A program made the translations under genes and the position numbers. A DNA stretch of 64,000 nt from Akkermansia muciniphila (GTDB taxonomy: Bacteria > Verrucomicrobiota > Verrucomicrobiia > Verrucomicrobiales > Akkermansiaceae), in assembly GCF_018709685.1 (NCBI RefSeq), contig NZ_JABDHQ010000005.1:62001-126000 (forward strand), read 5' to 3'. This document shows, in pieces, positions 35,540 to 44,307 of this stretch (its first letter is position 1; each line of letters opens with the position of its first letter). The notes below the pieces were generated by a model. The model had not been told where the DNA came from. It was given only the letters and a program-made list of their open reading frames with translations, and did no database searches.

Positions 35540-36355
35540 TTATTTGCCGGATTTGCCCAGCTTGTACCCGGCGTAGGTTTCCGTATTGTACAGGGGCTGG
35601 TTTCCCGGAACGGCATAGCCGATGGCTTTGCGGATGGCGAGGAAGTCATCAACGCCTTCAGGTCCCACCTGGTTCAGGGGGGCCTTGTGCAGGCCGGCCA
35701 TCAGCACCATGCGACAGTAGGCGTCCGCGTTCTCCATGAACCATTCCGCTTCCTCCACGTCGCGGGCCCCGGCAATCACGCCGTGGTTTTCCATGAAGAC
35801 CACGGTGGACTGTTTGGCCGCTTCCGCCACGGCTTGCGCCGTTTCCGGAGAACCGGGCGTTCCATAGGGAGCCAGCGGTATGTGGCCCAGGAAGATGTCC
35901 GCTTCCGGGTTGATGCCGGAGGGGGGAACCTGCCCGGCGAACAGGAAGGCATTGCAGTGCGGGGGGTGGGCGTGGATGCAGGCGTTGACCCCCACGGATT
36001 TCATCATGGCGATGTGCGTCTTCACCTCGCTGGTGGAGGGGCGGATGCCCGCCTTCTGGCGCGCGTCCATGTCCACCATGCAGATGTCTTCCACGGTCAT
36101 GAAGCCCTTGGAGCACAGGGTGGGGGAGCAGAGCAGCAGGTTCTGCGCCACGCGCACGGAAATGTTGCCTCCGTTGCCGTCCACATATTCGCGGTTCCAC
36201 AGGCGGCGGCCTATGTCGCACATGCGTTCCTTAATCACCAGGATTTGCGGGGAGTGGAAGAATTCATTCACTTCCTCCCGCGTGACGGGATTATATTTTT
36301 CCCACGGGAACACCTTGTCCGGGAGGGGAGGGGAGATTGACCAGTCTTCTGACAT
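35540..36355 (-). CDS. fucA: L-fuculose-1-phosphate aldolase (class II aldolase)
   Basis: 271 residues from the ATG at 36355 (MSEDWSISPPL); a longer frame would run into fucK. It has the class II aldolase/adducin fold with DGNGGNIS (phosphate loop, about 59-66), STSEVKTH with catalytic Glu110, zinc ligands in CIHAHPPH (His128 and His130) and the later ENHG His191. It cleaves L-fuculose-1-phosphate to dihydroxyacetone phosphate and L-lactaldehyde. It is the last gene of the fucose operon, 13 bp after fucK, and is followed by a strong terminator. A clear Shine-Dalgarno is lacking, so translation may be coupled to fucK. Confidence 0.93.
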   Translation of the reverse strand: MSEDWSISPPLPDKVFPWEKYNPVTREEVNEFFHSPQILVIKERMCDIGRRLWNREYVDGNGGNISVRVAQNLLLCSPTLCSKGFMTVEDICMVDMDARQKAGIRPSTSEVKTHIAMMKSVGVNACIHAHPPHCNAFLFAGQVPPSGINPEADIFLGHIPLAPYGTPGSPETAQAVAEAAKQSTVVFMENHGVIAGARDVEEAEWFMENADAYCRMVLMAGLHKAPLNQVGPEGVDDFLAIRKAIGYAVPGNQPLYNTETYAGYKLGKSGK

Positions 36356-36368
36356 ATATAGTTGCGTG

Positions 36369-37793
36369 TTAGTGATTGAGATTTTCGTAGGCGGCCTCCT
36401 GGGGCCCCGGCATGTATGTCCGGTAGGTGATGCCGAAGGCGTCCCTGGCTTCTTCCGGCGTAGAGTACACCCCGGCGCCCGCAAAGGCAAACATGGATGC
36501 GCCCAGCACGGTACTTTCAGATACTTCAGAGACCTTCACGGGAATCCGCAGGATGTCCGCGCGCATCTGGGTCCAGACGCTGTTTCTGGCGCCTCCGCCC
36601 ACCAGGATAAGGAATTCGCTTTTGAAGCCGCCCACGGATTCCAGGCGGCGCAGGCGGGATTTCAGACGCCAGGTGAGCGCCTCCATGGCGGCGCGGTAGA
36701 TGTGGCCGCGCGTCCTGCCCAGCACCAGGCCGTTGATGGAGCCTTTCCGGTTTCCGGAGGCCAGGAAGTCCGGGACCATCGTCACGCCGTCGCAGCCGGG
36801 GGGGATGAGGGCTGCTTCCGCATCCATGGTATCGTACGTTTCACCATGGAAGCAGGCGGCTTTTACCCATTCAATGATTCCGGAGCCGAGCCATTGCAGG
36901 CCGGGGTTCAGAAGGCCCGGCTCCGCGTCAAATTCCGCCGTGGCTCCGTCCGCGTAATCTTCCGGAGTCAGCCGGGCCTGCGCGGAGCGCGCCATCAGGA
37001 TTTCCCAGGTGCCGGAGGAGAGAACCGGCTGGTCCCGGTCCGCGCCGGAACCGAAGATGGCGAACTGGGTGTCATGCCCCGCGGAGATGACGGGAACGCC
37101 CGCCAGGGCCGGGATGCCTATGGACGCCGCCGCTTCCGGCGTGAGAACGCCGATGATTTCTCCCGCGTCCACGGTGGGGGGAAAGAGGTCCCGGCGCAGG
37201 CCGAGGCGGTCCAGAATGAAGGGGGAGAAGTCTCCCGTTTCCAGGTCAGTAAGCTGGGAGGTCCCGGCCATGGTCCGGTCCGTCGCCATGATGCCGGTGA
37301 GCTTGTACGCCAGCAGGTTGGAGATGAAGAGCCACGCATGGGCCTTTTCCAGCAGTTCCGGGCGGTTTTCCTTGAGCCAGACAAGCTTGTAAATGGTGTT
37401 GAAGGCAAAGGCGCCCACGCCGGAGATCCAGTCAAGCTCCTCCTGGGAGATGTACTTGCCGATGTGTTTCATGACCTCCGCCGTGCGGGGGCATTTCCAG
37501 GAAATGACCGGGTAAAGCTGCCGCCCTTCCGCGTCCACGAGCGCGCCGTCCACGCCGAAGGTGGTGACGGTTACCGCCCGCACCTTGTCCGCGTCCAGCC
37601 CGTTCAGGGCCTGCACGGCGCATTCGGAAAGCTGCTGGAAAATCCGGTCCGCGTCCCAGACATGGAACTCCGGATTTTCCTCACCGGGCAGCGTGGCGTT
37701 CGGCTGGGAGGCCTTTCCCGCGATCACGCCTTGTTCATCCACCACCATCGCGCGCACGTTCGTCGCGCCGCAGTCCAAGCAGAGAGAATACAT
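36369..37793 (-). CDS. fucK: L-fuculokinase (FGGY family)
   Basis: 474 residues, the usual length. The FGGY ATPase fold begins LCLDCGATNVRAMVVDEQG (nucleotide phosphate loop) and continues with TTFGVDGALVD (catalytic Asp). The second domain has ISAGHDTQFAIFGSG, LSSGTWEILMARS and the adenosine-binding LVGGGARNSVWTQMRADIL. Rhamnulokinases are close relatives, but position between fucI and fucA makes fuculose the likely substrate. It phosphorylates L-fuculose at O1. The start lies just after the inverted-repeat-flanked four-helix-bundle gene, which separates it from fucI. Confidence 0.9.
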   Translation of the reverse strand: MYSLCLDCGATNVRAMVVDEQGVIAGKASQPNATLPGEENPEFHVWDADRIFQQLSECAVQALNGLDADKVRAVTVTTFGVDGALVDAEGRQLYPVISWKCPRTAEVMKHIGKYISQEELDWISGVGAFAFNTIYKLVWLKENRPELLEKAHAWLFISNLLAYKLTGIMATDRTMAGTSQLTDLETGDFSPFILDRLGLRRDLFPPTVDAGEIIGVLTPEAAASIGIPALAGVPVISAGHDTQFAIFGSGADRDQPVLSSGTWEILMARSAQARLTPEDYADGATAEFDAEPGLLNPGLQWLGSGIIEWVKAACFHGETYDTMDAEAALIPPGCDGVTMVPDFLASGNRKGSINGLVLGRTRGHIYRAAMEALTWRLKSRLRRLESVGGFKSEFLILVGGGARNSVWTQMRADILRIPVKVSEVSESTVLGASMFAFAGAGVYSTPEEARDAFGITYRTYMPGPQEAAYENLNH

Positions 37794-37795
37794 GA

Positions 37796-38224
37796 GTTAA
37801 GAGTGAATAGTTAAAAGTTAATAGGTATCGGGGGGTGCTTTTTGAGCTGTTTTGTTAATGGAAACGAGCATTTTAAGGATTTCCGTGCAGTCCTGGTTGA
37901 TAGAGGAGTATTCCGGTTCCGTCAGGCTCCCGGTGGCATGCAGCAGTTTAAGCCAGGTATGCGTCTCGGAACATTCCTTCAGGGCAATGCGGGCTTTGGA
38001 AAAGAAGTCCCTTCTGCTGCTCCCGTAAACAGCTTCGGATAAATTGGCAGCAATGCTCGTACCGGAACGTATGAGCTGGCTAAGCAGTTCCCGCTCAACA
38101 TCCTGCTTTTTCAAGTGCCTGCATAATTGAATAATGCGGACCGCGAAGGAAAAGCTTTTAGCGGAAACGAGACTTTCTGCCATGTTTTATCCGAAGCTGT
38201 TAACTATTACCTATTAACTGTTAC
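37796..38224. repeat. Inverted AGTTAATAGGTA repeats flanking the four-helix-bundle gene
   Basis: The left end (37796-37832) contains AATAGTTAAAAGTTAATAGGTAT; the right end (38192-38224), read on the other strand, contains ACAGTTAATAGGTAATAGTTAAC, each cited here as overlapping short words. The shared core is AGTTAATAGGTA in opposite orientation. The left copy includes the stop codon of the small gene, and the right copy lies just upstream of its start. The pattern looks like the ends of an inserted unit. Confidence 0.55.
37818..38183 (-). CDS. Four-helix-bundle protein (S23/bAvd-like)
   Basis: 121 residues, the normal size of the four-helix-bundle family that includes proteins encoded in 23S rRNA intervening sequences and the Avd accessory proteins of diversity-generating retroelements. 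The diagnostic middle part reads LLSQLIRSGTSIAANLSEAVYGSSRRDFFSKARIALKECSETHTWL, of which I cite the start (residues about 34-55) and the Ala-Leu-Lys-Glu-Cys turn. It sits between fucI and fucK on the same strand, with inverted repeats at both ends. No reverse transcriptase, variable repeat or rRNA gene is in the window. Function unknown; it is probably cotranscribed with the fuc genes. Confidence 0.88.
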   Translation of the reverse strand: MAESLVSAKSFSFAVRIIQLCRHLKKQDVERELLSQLIRSGTSIAANLSEAVYGSSRRDFFSKARIALKECSETHTWLKLLHATGSLTEPEYSSINQDCTEILKMLVSINKTAQKAPPDTY

Positions 38225-38233
38225 CTTCCGTTT

Positions 38234-40012
38234 TCAGTATTTTCCGTATAATGGCCCATAGTTGGAACAGGCGCGGAAATCGGCGCCTTCCGGGTCTGCG
38301 GTGCCGTGGAGGCCCCAAGCGGAGGGACGGTAGATCTGGTCGTCCGGAATGTTGTGGGCGTATACGGGGATGCGCAGCATGGAGGCCAGCGTCAGGATGT
38401 CCGCGCCGATGTGGCCGTACGTGAAGGCTCCGTGGTTGGCGCCCATGTTGGCCATGACGCTGTAGACGTCCGTGAAGGCTCCCTTGCCGGTCAGGCGCGG
38501 GGCGAACCAGGTGGTGGGCCAGCCCGGATCGGTACGTTCATCCAGCGTCTTGTGCACCTTGGCAGGCAGGTCCACGGACCAGCCTTCCGCCACGATGAGG
38601 ACGGGACCCAGGCCCTTGACGATGTTCAGGCGCATCATGGTGACGGGGGCTCCGCCCTGGGTGACGTAGTGGACGGAGTAGCCGCCGCCGCGGAAGTATT
38701 CCCGGTTGGCCGGGCACCAGACGGCTTGTTCCATCATGGTTTTTGCGTCGTCCGGGGTGACGTCCCAGTGCTTCTTCATGACGGGCTTGCCGTCCTTGTC
38801 CGTGCAGGCCATGCAGCCGTCCAGGGCCGCGGAGCCGGAGTTGATGAGGTGGATGATGCCGTCCTTGGCGTGGCCTTCCAGCTTGTAGCCCGTGACACGC
38901 TTCACGGCTTCAGGGCTCCAGTAGGTGCGCACGTCCGCAAAGACGTTGGCCTGCCCGGTAAGCAGGTAGCCGAAGAGGAGGCAGGCCCCGTTCAGGGAAT
39001 CGTTCTCCGTGGCGAAGGGCATCGGCGCGCGCGGGCCGTTCCAGTCAAAGGTGGAGTTGAGCAGGGTTTCCGCAATGTCTCCGTTCGGGTAGAAGTCCGT
39101 CCAGTGGCGCTGGCCCTGGAAGCCGCCGGCAATGGCCTGGTAGCCCAGGGATTCTTCTTCGCGGTCGATTTTCTTGAGCTTGGGGTTGCCCTGCATCATG
39201 TCCCGGAAGATCATGGCCATCAGCACGCTTTCCTTGAAGGTCTTGCGGCGTCCGGCTTCGTCCAGCTTCAAGTCCGGGCGGTTCTTGTCTTCCGCAAACT
39301 TGAAGACGGCGTCCGCCCATTCCATGGCGAGGTCGAATTCCGCTTCATCGTAAATCTTCTGGTCCATCCGGCGGCGCACTTCCGTCATGTCCACGGCCTG
39401 CACGCGGATGCCCAGGTAGTTTTCCCAGAAGGACTGGTCCACAATGGAGCCGGCAATGCCCATGGAGCAGCCGCCGATGGAGAGATACCCCTTGCCGCGG
39501 AGGGTAGCTACGGCCAGGCCGGCACGGCAGAAGCGCAGGATTTTTTCAGCCACGTCTTCCGGAATGGAGGTATCGCCGGCGTCCTGGACGTCTTTTCCGT
39601 AAATGGAAAAAGCGGGGAATCCCTTCTGGTTCAGGCCCGCCAGCGCGGCGGCCAGGTACACGGCGCCGGGGCGCTCCGTTCCGTTGAAGCCCCAGATGGC
39701 CTTGGGGGTGAAGGGGTCCATGTCAAACGTCTCGCTGCCGTAGCACCAGCAGGGCGTGACGGCCAGGGAGACGCCCACGTTGTTGGCCTTGAATTTGTCC
39801 GCACAGGCGGCGGCTTCCGCCGGACCGCCGATGCAGGTATCTGCGATGACGCACTTGACGGTTTCTCCGGAGGCGTGGCGGATGTTGGCCTCAATGAGGG
39901 CCGCGGCCGCCTTGGCCATGTTCATGGTTTGGTCTTCCAGGGATTCCCGGACGCCGAGGCGGCGCCCGTCAATCGTGGGGCGGATACCGATGGTTGGTAA
40001 TGCTGTTTTCAT
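38234..40012 (-). CDS. fucI: L-fucose isomerase
   Basis: 592 residues, matching the E. coli enzyme length. The Mn-binding residues sit in conserved contexts: [17 protein letters not shown] (Glu), [13 protein letters not shown] (Asp) and [15 protein letters not shown] (His). It converts L-fucose to L-fuculose in the cytoplasm as a hexamer. It is the second gene of the minus-strand fuc operon, 27 bp after fucP. A 121-residue four-helix-bundle gene separates it from fucK. Confidence 0.97.
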   Translation of the reverse strand: MKTALPTIGIRPTIDGRRLGVRESLEDQTMNMAKAAAALIEANIRHASGETVKCVIADTCIGGPAEAAACADKFKANNVGVSLAVTPCWCYGSETFDMDPFTPKAIWGFNGTERPGAVYLAAALAGLNQKGFPAFSIYGKDVQDAGDTSIPEDVAEKILRFCRAGLAVATLRGKGYLSIGGCSMGIAGSIVDQSFWENYLGIRVQAVDMTEVRRRMDQKIYDEAEFDLAMEWADAVFKFAEDKNRPDLKLDEAGRRKTFKESVLMAMIFRDMMQGNPKLKKIDREEESLGYQAIAGGFQGQRHWTDFYPNGDIAETLLNSTFDWNGPRAPMPFATENDSLNGACLLFGYLLTGQANVFADVRTYWSPEAVKRVTGYKLEGHAKDGIIHLINSGSAALDGCMACTDKDGKPVMKKHWDVTPDDAKTMMEQAVWCPANREYFRGGGYSVHYVTQGGAPVTMMRLNIVKGLGPVLIVAEGWSVDLPAKVHKTLDERTDPGWPTTWFAPRLTGKGAFTDVYSVMANMGANHGAFTYGHIGADILTLASMLRIPVYAHNIPDDQIYRPSAWGLHGTADPEGADFRACSNYGPLYGKY

Positions 40013-40039
40013 ATCTTGCGTAGGTGATGTGAAGAGGGG

Positions 40040-41971
40040 TTATGCCCGGGCGGGCGCTTCTTCTTCCTTTTTCAGATGGGTGTTACGGAAGAAGAAGCCG
40101 TAGATTAGTACCACGGCAAAGCAGATGATGGGAATAAAGAAGGATGACCGTACCGCTTTTTCCACAAAGTTTTCCTGGGCCGTCTGGAATTGCTTCATGT
40201 CCAGGGGATGGGCGATCAGGTCATTCAGCACGTTCGCCTGGCCTCCGGAAAGCGTGGTCAGCGCCGGAATCAGGGAGAATTGCTGGATCTGCTGCTCCCG
40301 GTCCGCGGGGGCGGGCAGGCGGTCCAGGTTGGCCTTGAAGACCGCCAGTTCCGCAGGCTTCAGCCCGGAGCAGCCGGGCAGGGATTTGGCCGCCTGGTCA
40401 AAGGCTTCCCCGTCCAGGGCATGGAGGGAAAGGAAAGTGTCCAGGTTTTTCTGGAACTTGGCGGCGGCTTTGGCCTCTTCCTCGCCCTCGGAGGGATTCG
40501 CTTCCGACATTTTGTAAAGAGCCAGCATGGCTCCGGAGACGGACTTGCGGGAGTCCGCCGCTTCCGCCTGGGCGATCAGGGGGCGGTCAATGGATTCAAA
40601 GTAGGCCACCTGGTTTTTCACCGTGGTGTTGTCAATGCAGGAACCCATGTACGGGGTGATGACCGCGCCGCCCAGGATGGCCATGATGAGGCCCGCGGCG
40701 CCCAGCTTCACTTCGGAACCCAGCCCGCGCAGGGCGATGCCGTAAATGGTGGGGAACATCAGGGACATGCAGCCGGAAATGCCCACCAGCGTCCAGACGG
40801 AGATTTCCTTGGGCAGGTACATGGTGCCCAGGCAGCAGAGGATGCCCGCAATGGCGAAGAGGGACATCATGTTGGCCGGGTTGAACTTTTTCATCAGGGC
40901 CGTGGTGATGGCGCGGCAGGCGATGAACAGGACGATGGAGAAGATATAGTAATTGGAGGCCGCCGCTTCCTGCATGCCGGGGAAGACGGACATGATGTAC
41001 TTGATGGTCCATGTCCAGACGGCGATCTGCACGCCCACGTAGAAGAACTGGGCCACCACGCCGCAGAAGTAGCGCGGCAGCTTCACCAGCTTCATGAGCT
41101 GGCAGCGGTAGTCCGGCATGATGAGCAGGAAGGCGATGGGGCCCACCATCATGATCAGGATCTGCTGCACCATGCTGAATTCAAAGGTGGAATAGTACTG
41201 GAACAGGAAGGGGATGAGGATGAAGGCGACGCAGAGGCCCAGGCGGCCGAGCTTGGAGGAAAGGGGCTGCGTGTTTTCCTGGGTGGGCACGCTTTCGTCG
41301 TCGGACTTGTAGCGGCAGAAAAAGAACCAGATGACGGCGGCGATGGCCACCAGGCCCACATACGGAACGCACACCCAGAAGAGTTCATCGCTGACGATGG
41401 CGTTCAACTGTTCCGGGTCCATGGCCTTGCGGGTGTCCATGTCCGCGTCATTCAAGTGCGCGAGGATGAAATATTTGGCCAGGAAAATGCCCGTCAGGGA
41501 GCCGATGGGGTTGAAAGCCTGGGCGAAGTTCAGGCGGCGTACGCTTGTCTCCTGGGACCCCATGGAAAGGACGAACGGGTTGCAGGTGGTTTCCAGGATG
41601 GAGAGGCCGCCCGCCAGGACGAAGATGGCTACCAGGTAAATGTCAAAACTTTGCCCGATGGCGGCGGGAATGTAGCACAGCGCGCCGATCATGTAGAAGC
41701 CCAGGCCGATGAGCACGCCCGCCTTGTAGGAGAATTCCTCCAGCAGGATGGAGGCGAAAATGGCAAGCACCGCATACGCCCCGTAAAAGGAGATTTGCAC
41801 CCCGGCGGATTCCGAAGCGTTAATCATGAATATCTTGCTGAACGCCGGAACCAGGTTGTCCGTCATGTTGTTCAGCAGGCCCCACAACGCAAAACAGGAG
41901 ACCAGCATGAAGAACGGCAGCCGGTATTGTTTGGGAACGATCGGCACGGTAGAGGTACGGTTGTTGTCCAT
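40040..41971 (-). CDS. fucP: L-fucose:H+ symporter FucP-like MFS protein with a large insertion
   Basis: 643 residues, about 200 more than the usual FucP (about 440). The first eleven hydrophobic segments follow the FHS family: FFMLVSCFALWGLLNNMTDNL at the N-terminus and LSILETTCNPFVLSMGS in TM4-5. A hydrophilic, Ala/Lys/Glu-rich insertion of about 160 residues (about 447-608, from CIDNTTVKNQ to VEKAVR) separates TM11 from the last segment SSFFIPIICFAVVLIYGFFF (609-628). An even number of segments would place the insert outside the cytoplasm. It is the first gene of the fuc operon and should import fucose, although a related sugar cannot be excluded. Confidence 0.85.
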   Translation of the reverse strand: MDNNRTSTVPIVPKQYRLPFFMLVSCFALWGLLNNMTDNLVPAFSKIFMINASESAGVQISFYGAYAVLAIFASILLEEFSYKAGVLIGLGFYMIGALCYIPAAIGQSFDIYLVAIFVLAGGLSILETTCNPFVLSMGSQETSVRRLNFAQAFNPIGSLTGIFLAKYFILAHLNDADMDTRKAMDPEQLNAIVSDELFWVCVPYVGLVAIAAVIWFFFCRYKSDDESVPTQENTQPLSSKLGRLGLCVAFILIPFLFQYYSTFEFSMVQQILIMMVGPIAFLLIMPDYRCQLMKLVKLPRYFCGVVAQFFYVGVQIAVWTWTIKYIMSVFPGMQEAAASNYYIFSIVLFIACRAITTALMKKFNPANMMSLFAIAGILCCLGTMYLPKEISVWTLVGISGCMSLMFPTIYGIALRGLGSEVKLGAAGLIMAILGGAVITPYMGSCIDNTTVKNQVAYFESIDRPLIAQAEAADSRKSVSGAMLALYKMSEANPSEGEEEAKAAAKFQKNLDTFLSLHALDGEAFDQAAKSLPGCSGLKPAELAVFKANLDRLPAPADREQQIQQFSLIPALTTLSGGQANVLNDLIAHPLDMKQFQTAQENFVEKAVRSSFFIPIICFAVVLIYGFFFRNTHLKKEEEAPARA

Positions 41972-42389
41972 ATTACTTTTCTCAATCTCTCACACGGAAG
42001 GCGACGCGTCAATTTGGAAACGGGGAAGAAGTTGGGTTTCTGATTCTTTTCCATGCACCCGGACAGCCGCTTCAAATTTTTCCTATGCTTTTGGCCCTAG
42101 GTAAGCGATTGACTCCTGCGCGGTTTCATGGCGACTGCGGGAGATGCGTTTCCACATTCCGCTGAAAATCCGGGGACGAATCCTTGTTGAACGGCGGCAT
42201 TGCACCGGATGGATGCCTGCGGGCCTGAGACACGGTTTTGAGGAAAGGGAGTTTTCTCCACTGTTTCTTCAGGGGACGCTTAGCGCATGGGAACAGGAGA
42301 GGAAGCCAGGAGGAATTGACCGGAAAAGGGACCGCACTGGATCGGCGGAAGGGCTTCTGTGGGGAAAATACATGTTTTCAGATTAATTA
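41972..42389. other. Divergent intergenic region between fucP and the YiiX-like gene
   Basis: No convincing gene. The fuc operon promoter must lie here; a TTGACG near 42009-42014 on the minus strand is the only -35-like sequence close to fucP, and no good -10 box accompanies it. No clear operator palindrome was found. Confidence 0.4.
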
Positions 42390-42417
42390 TTGATTGTTTT
42401 TCAATAAATCATACTAT
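42390..42417 (+). promoter_or_regulatory. Promoter of the YiiX-like gene
   Basis: TTGATT (42390-42395) and TACTAT (42412-42417) are 16 nt apart, about 20 bp before the ATG at 42439. Confidence 0.5.
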
Positions 42418-42438
42418 GGTAGGTGAAACTTTAATGTT

Positions 42439-43488
42439 ATGGAAAAATCAAGCGATGTAAAAAACAAGGCCGCGGAGGAGCGGAAAGATGTTCAGAACGA
42501 ACTGTCTGTTGAGGATCTGAAAAAAGGGGATGTTCTGCTGTTCTCCGTGCTTCAGGGGGATACCATTTCTTCTCTGATCGGATTGCTGACGGGATCCGAT
42601 GTAAGCCATGCCGCCCTTTATGCCGATGAGGAGAAGGAAACCTTGCTTGAAGCTACCGGAGAACATCCTGTCCTGGAAAATCCGGCCCGGCAAAGGTTTG
42701 CAGGGCGTACCATCCACGTTTACAGAAACAGGAATCTTCCCTCGCTGGAGCCGGTTGTTGAAACAGGCAGGAAATACCTGCAGCAGAAGCTGCCGTATGG
42801 AGGTATTTATATGCTGGGGCTTCTTCTGATCACTTCCAAATACTCCAGGTTCCGTTGGGACCGGGAGACGGCGGCAGCCGCCGTCTGCCTGCTGGCATCC
42901 ACTTACCAAGTACTGCGGTCCCTGCTGGAAGGCAGCCATCCAACGGCATTTTGCTCGCAATTTGTAGCGAAGTGTTATGAAGAAGCCGGCGAGCCGTATC
43001 AGTTGCATTACAAGCAGCCGGTTATTCCTCTGGATGCTGCCACCGGGCCGGGAGGGCAGTCTCTTTTGTCGAAAGCCCTTGAAGAAATGGAGTCCGGAGA
43101 ATGGGACGTTCCAAATGTCCCGGACGGGGATGAGAAGGATTTCATGATGCAGGGGATGGCTGAAAATGTTTTCGATCCGGAGAAGCACGGCGCCATCCTG
43201 TTGCAGGCCGGGAGGGATGCCATGGCGGCGGAGTTGGAAAACCGCGAATTCCTGTGTTCTTCATTCAAGGAAAAAATAGAGCTTGTCATGTGGACGGCTC
43301 GAGTGGCGTACGTCTGGTATTGCCTTGTCACCCACAAGAAAGACTGGAAAAGCCTGTGGAGCCGGCAGGCCCAGAAAGAAGCCCTTCTCTGGCTCAATGA
43401 ACATCGCTCCTCCTTCATTGCTCCGTCTGATTTCAAGAATACGGAGGAACTGGCCTGTGAAGGCTGCATTGCCGGAACCGGCCATTAA
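42439..43488 (+). CDS. YiiX/YebB-like permuted NlpC/P60 cysteine hydrolase
   Basis: 349 residues without a signal peptide. Residues about 25-190 show the permuted papain-like pattern: LKKGDVLLFSV, SDVSHAALYADEE (with the catalytic His), and HPTAFCSQFVAKCYEEAG (Cys in FCSQF). Related proteins are lipid, amide or peptide hydrolases of unclear substrate. A C-terminal helical region (about 240-349) has no match that I recognise. A hydrophobic patch near 125-160 may associate with membranes. It precedes a secreted small protein on the same strand by about 160 bp. Confidence 0.7.
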   Translation: MEKSSDVKNKAAEERKDVQNELSVEDLKKGDVLLFSVLQGDTISSLIGLLTGSDVSHAALYADEEKETLLEATGEHPVLENPARQRFAGRTIHVYRNRNLPSLEPVVETGRKYLQQKLPYGGIYMLGLLLITSKYSRFRWDRETAAAAVCLLASTYQVLRSLLEGSHPTAFCSQFVAKCYEEAGEPYQLHYKQPVIPLDAATGPGGQSLLSKALEEMESGEWDVPNVPDGDEKDFMMQGMAENVFDPEKHGAILLQAGRDAMAAELENREFLCSSFKEKIELVMWTARVAYVWYCLVTHKKDWKSLWSRQAQKEALLWLNEHRSSFIAPSDFKNTEELACEGCIAGTGH

Positions 43489-43650
43489 GACCATTCCATA
43501 TATCCCTGGGGCTTTCCAGGCATGGCCGTGGTCCCTCTTCGGTCAATTGCGGCTGCCGCCCTGACCGTCTCCCGCAGAAATTTTATCCGGAAAGAAAGAG
43601 GGCGGGCCTTCTGCTTGACTCTTGTTGACGGAATGTTTAAGCAGGGGAGT

Positions 43651-44163
43651 ATGAAGAAATTCATTCTCCCCTGCTGTCTTTTCCTGATTTTTCCTTTTGC
43701 CTCTCCTGCCGTAGAAAATCCGGTGGCCGTTCTCCCGGCTTCCGGCGATAAGGAGGAGACTCCCCTTTCCTCCGGAGAACTGCTGTCAGACCATGTGGCG
43801 GAGGCGGAGTTTACCGGGATCATTCACCGCAAATGCAGGTTCCTTACTTCCCTGTGTCCGGACAAGTGCGACCACGCCAAGGATTTTGCCGTGTTCAAAA
43901 TCATCAAGTATCTGGATTACCGGAAACCCGGCAAGTACGGGGATGAAAAGCAGGAACAGCTGATGATTGACGTTAATCCCGCCCACAAGCCCATCCTGCA
44001 GGGCGCGGACATCCTGAAAGAGGTAGCCGCGCTGAAACCGGGGGACAAGGTGGTCCTTCACTGGTCCCATTACTACATGCACAAGGATTCCAGTTCCTTC
44101 CCGGAACGCCCCGTGATTTCCATAGAGCCGGCTGCTTCTTCCGGTGAGGAAGCGAAGGATTGA
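43651..44163 (+). CDS. Small secreted protein with a Cys-rich motif
   Basis: 170 residues from the ATG at 43651, chosen because GGGGAG lies just upstream and a signal sequence follows (MKKFILPCCLFLIFPFASPA). The central HRKCRFLTSLCPDKCDHAKD segment (about 64-83) has three Cys and His in a pattern that may bind metal or form disulfides, followed by an LDYRKPGKYGDEKQEQL stretch and an HWSHYY segment. The overall look is a small beta-barrel. I know no function. A possible promoter, TTGACT near 43616, overlaps an untranslated leader. Confidence 0.7.
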   Translation: MKKFILPCCLFLIFPFASPAVENPVAVLPASGDKEETPLSSGELLSDHVAEAEFTGIIHRKCRFLTSLCPDKCDHAKDFAVFKIIKYLDYRKPGKYGDEKQEQLMIDVNPAHKPILQGADILKEVAALKPGDKVVLHWSHYYMHKDSSSFPERPVISIEPAASSGEEAKD

Positions 44164-44307
44164 GGACTGGTCTTTCTACAAGCTTTTCAGGCAGGACTGG
44201 ACGCAACGGAAAAGGGTGTGGTAGGAAACAGGCCGGCAATGACGCGGGCTTGAGCAAGATTGCTGCGGGCTGCTGCGTATTGTCCTGCGAAACACACCAT
44301 AAATACG

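Noticed and set aside
37818-38183. Four-helix-bundle gene as part of a 23S rRNA intervening sequence or diversity-generating retroelement
   Set aside because: No rRNA, reverse transcriptase or template/variable repeat is present around it.
42170-42240. Possible fourth copy of the dispersed repeat (GATGCCTGCGGGCC shared with the DNA just after copy C)
   Set aside because: The match is only about 14 bp and outside the conserved blocks.
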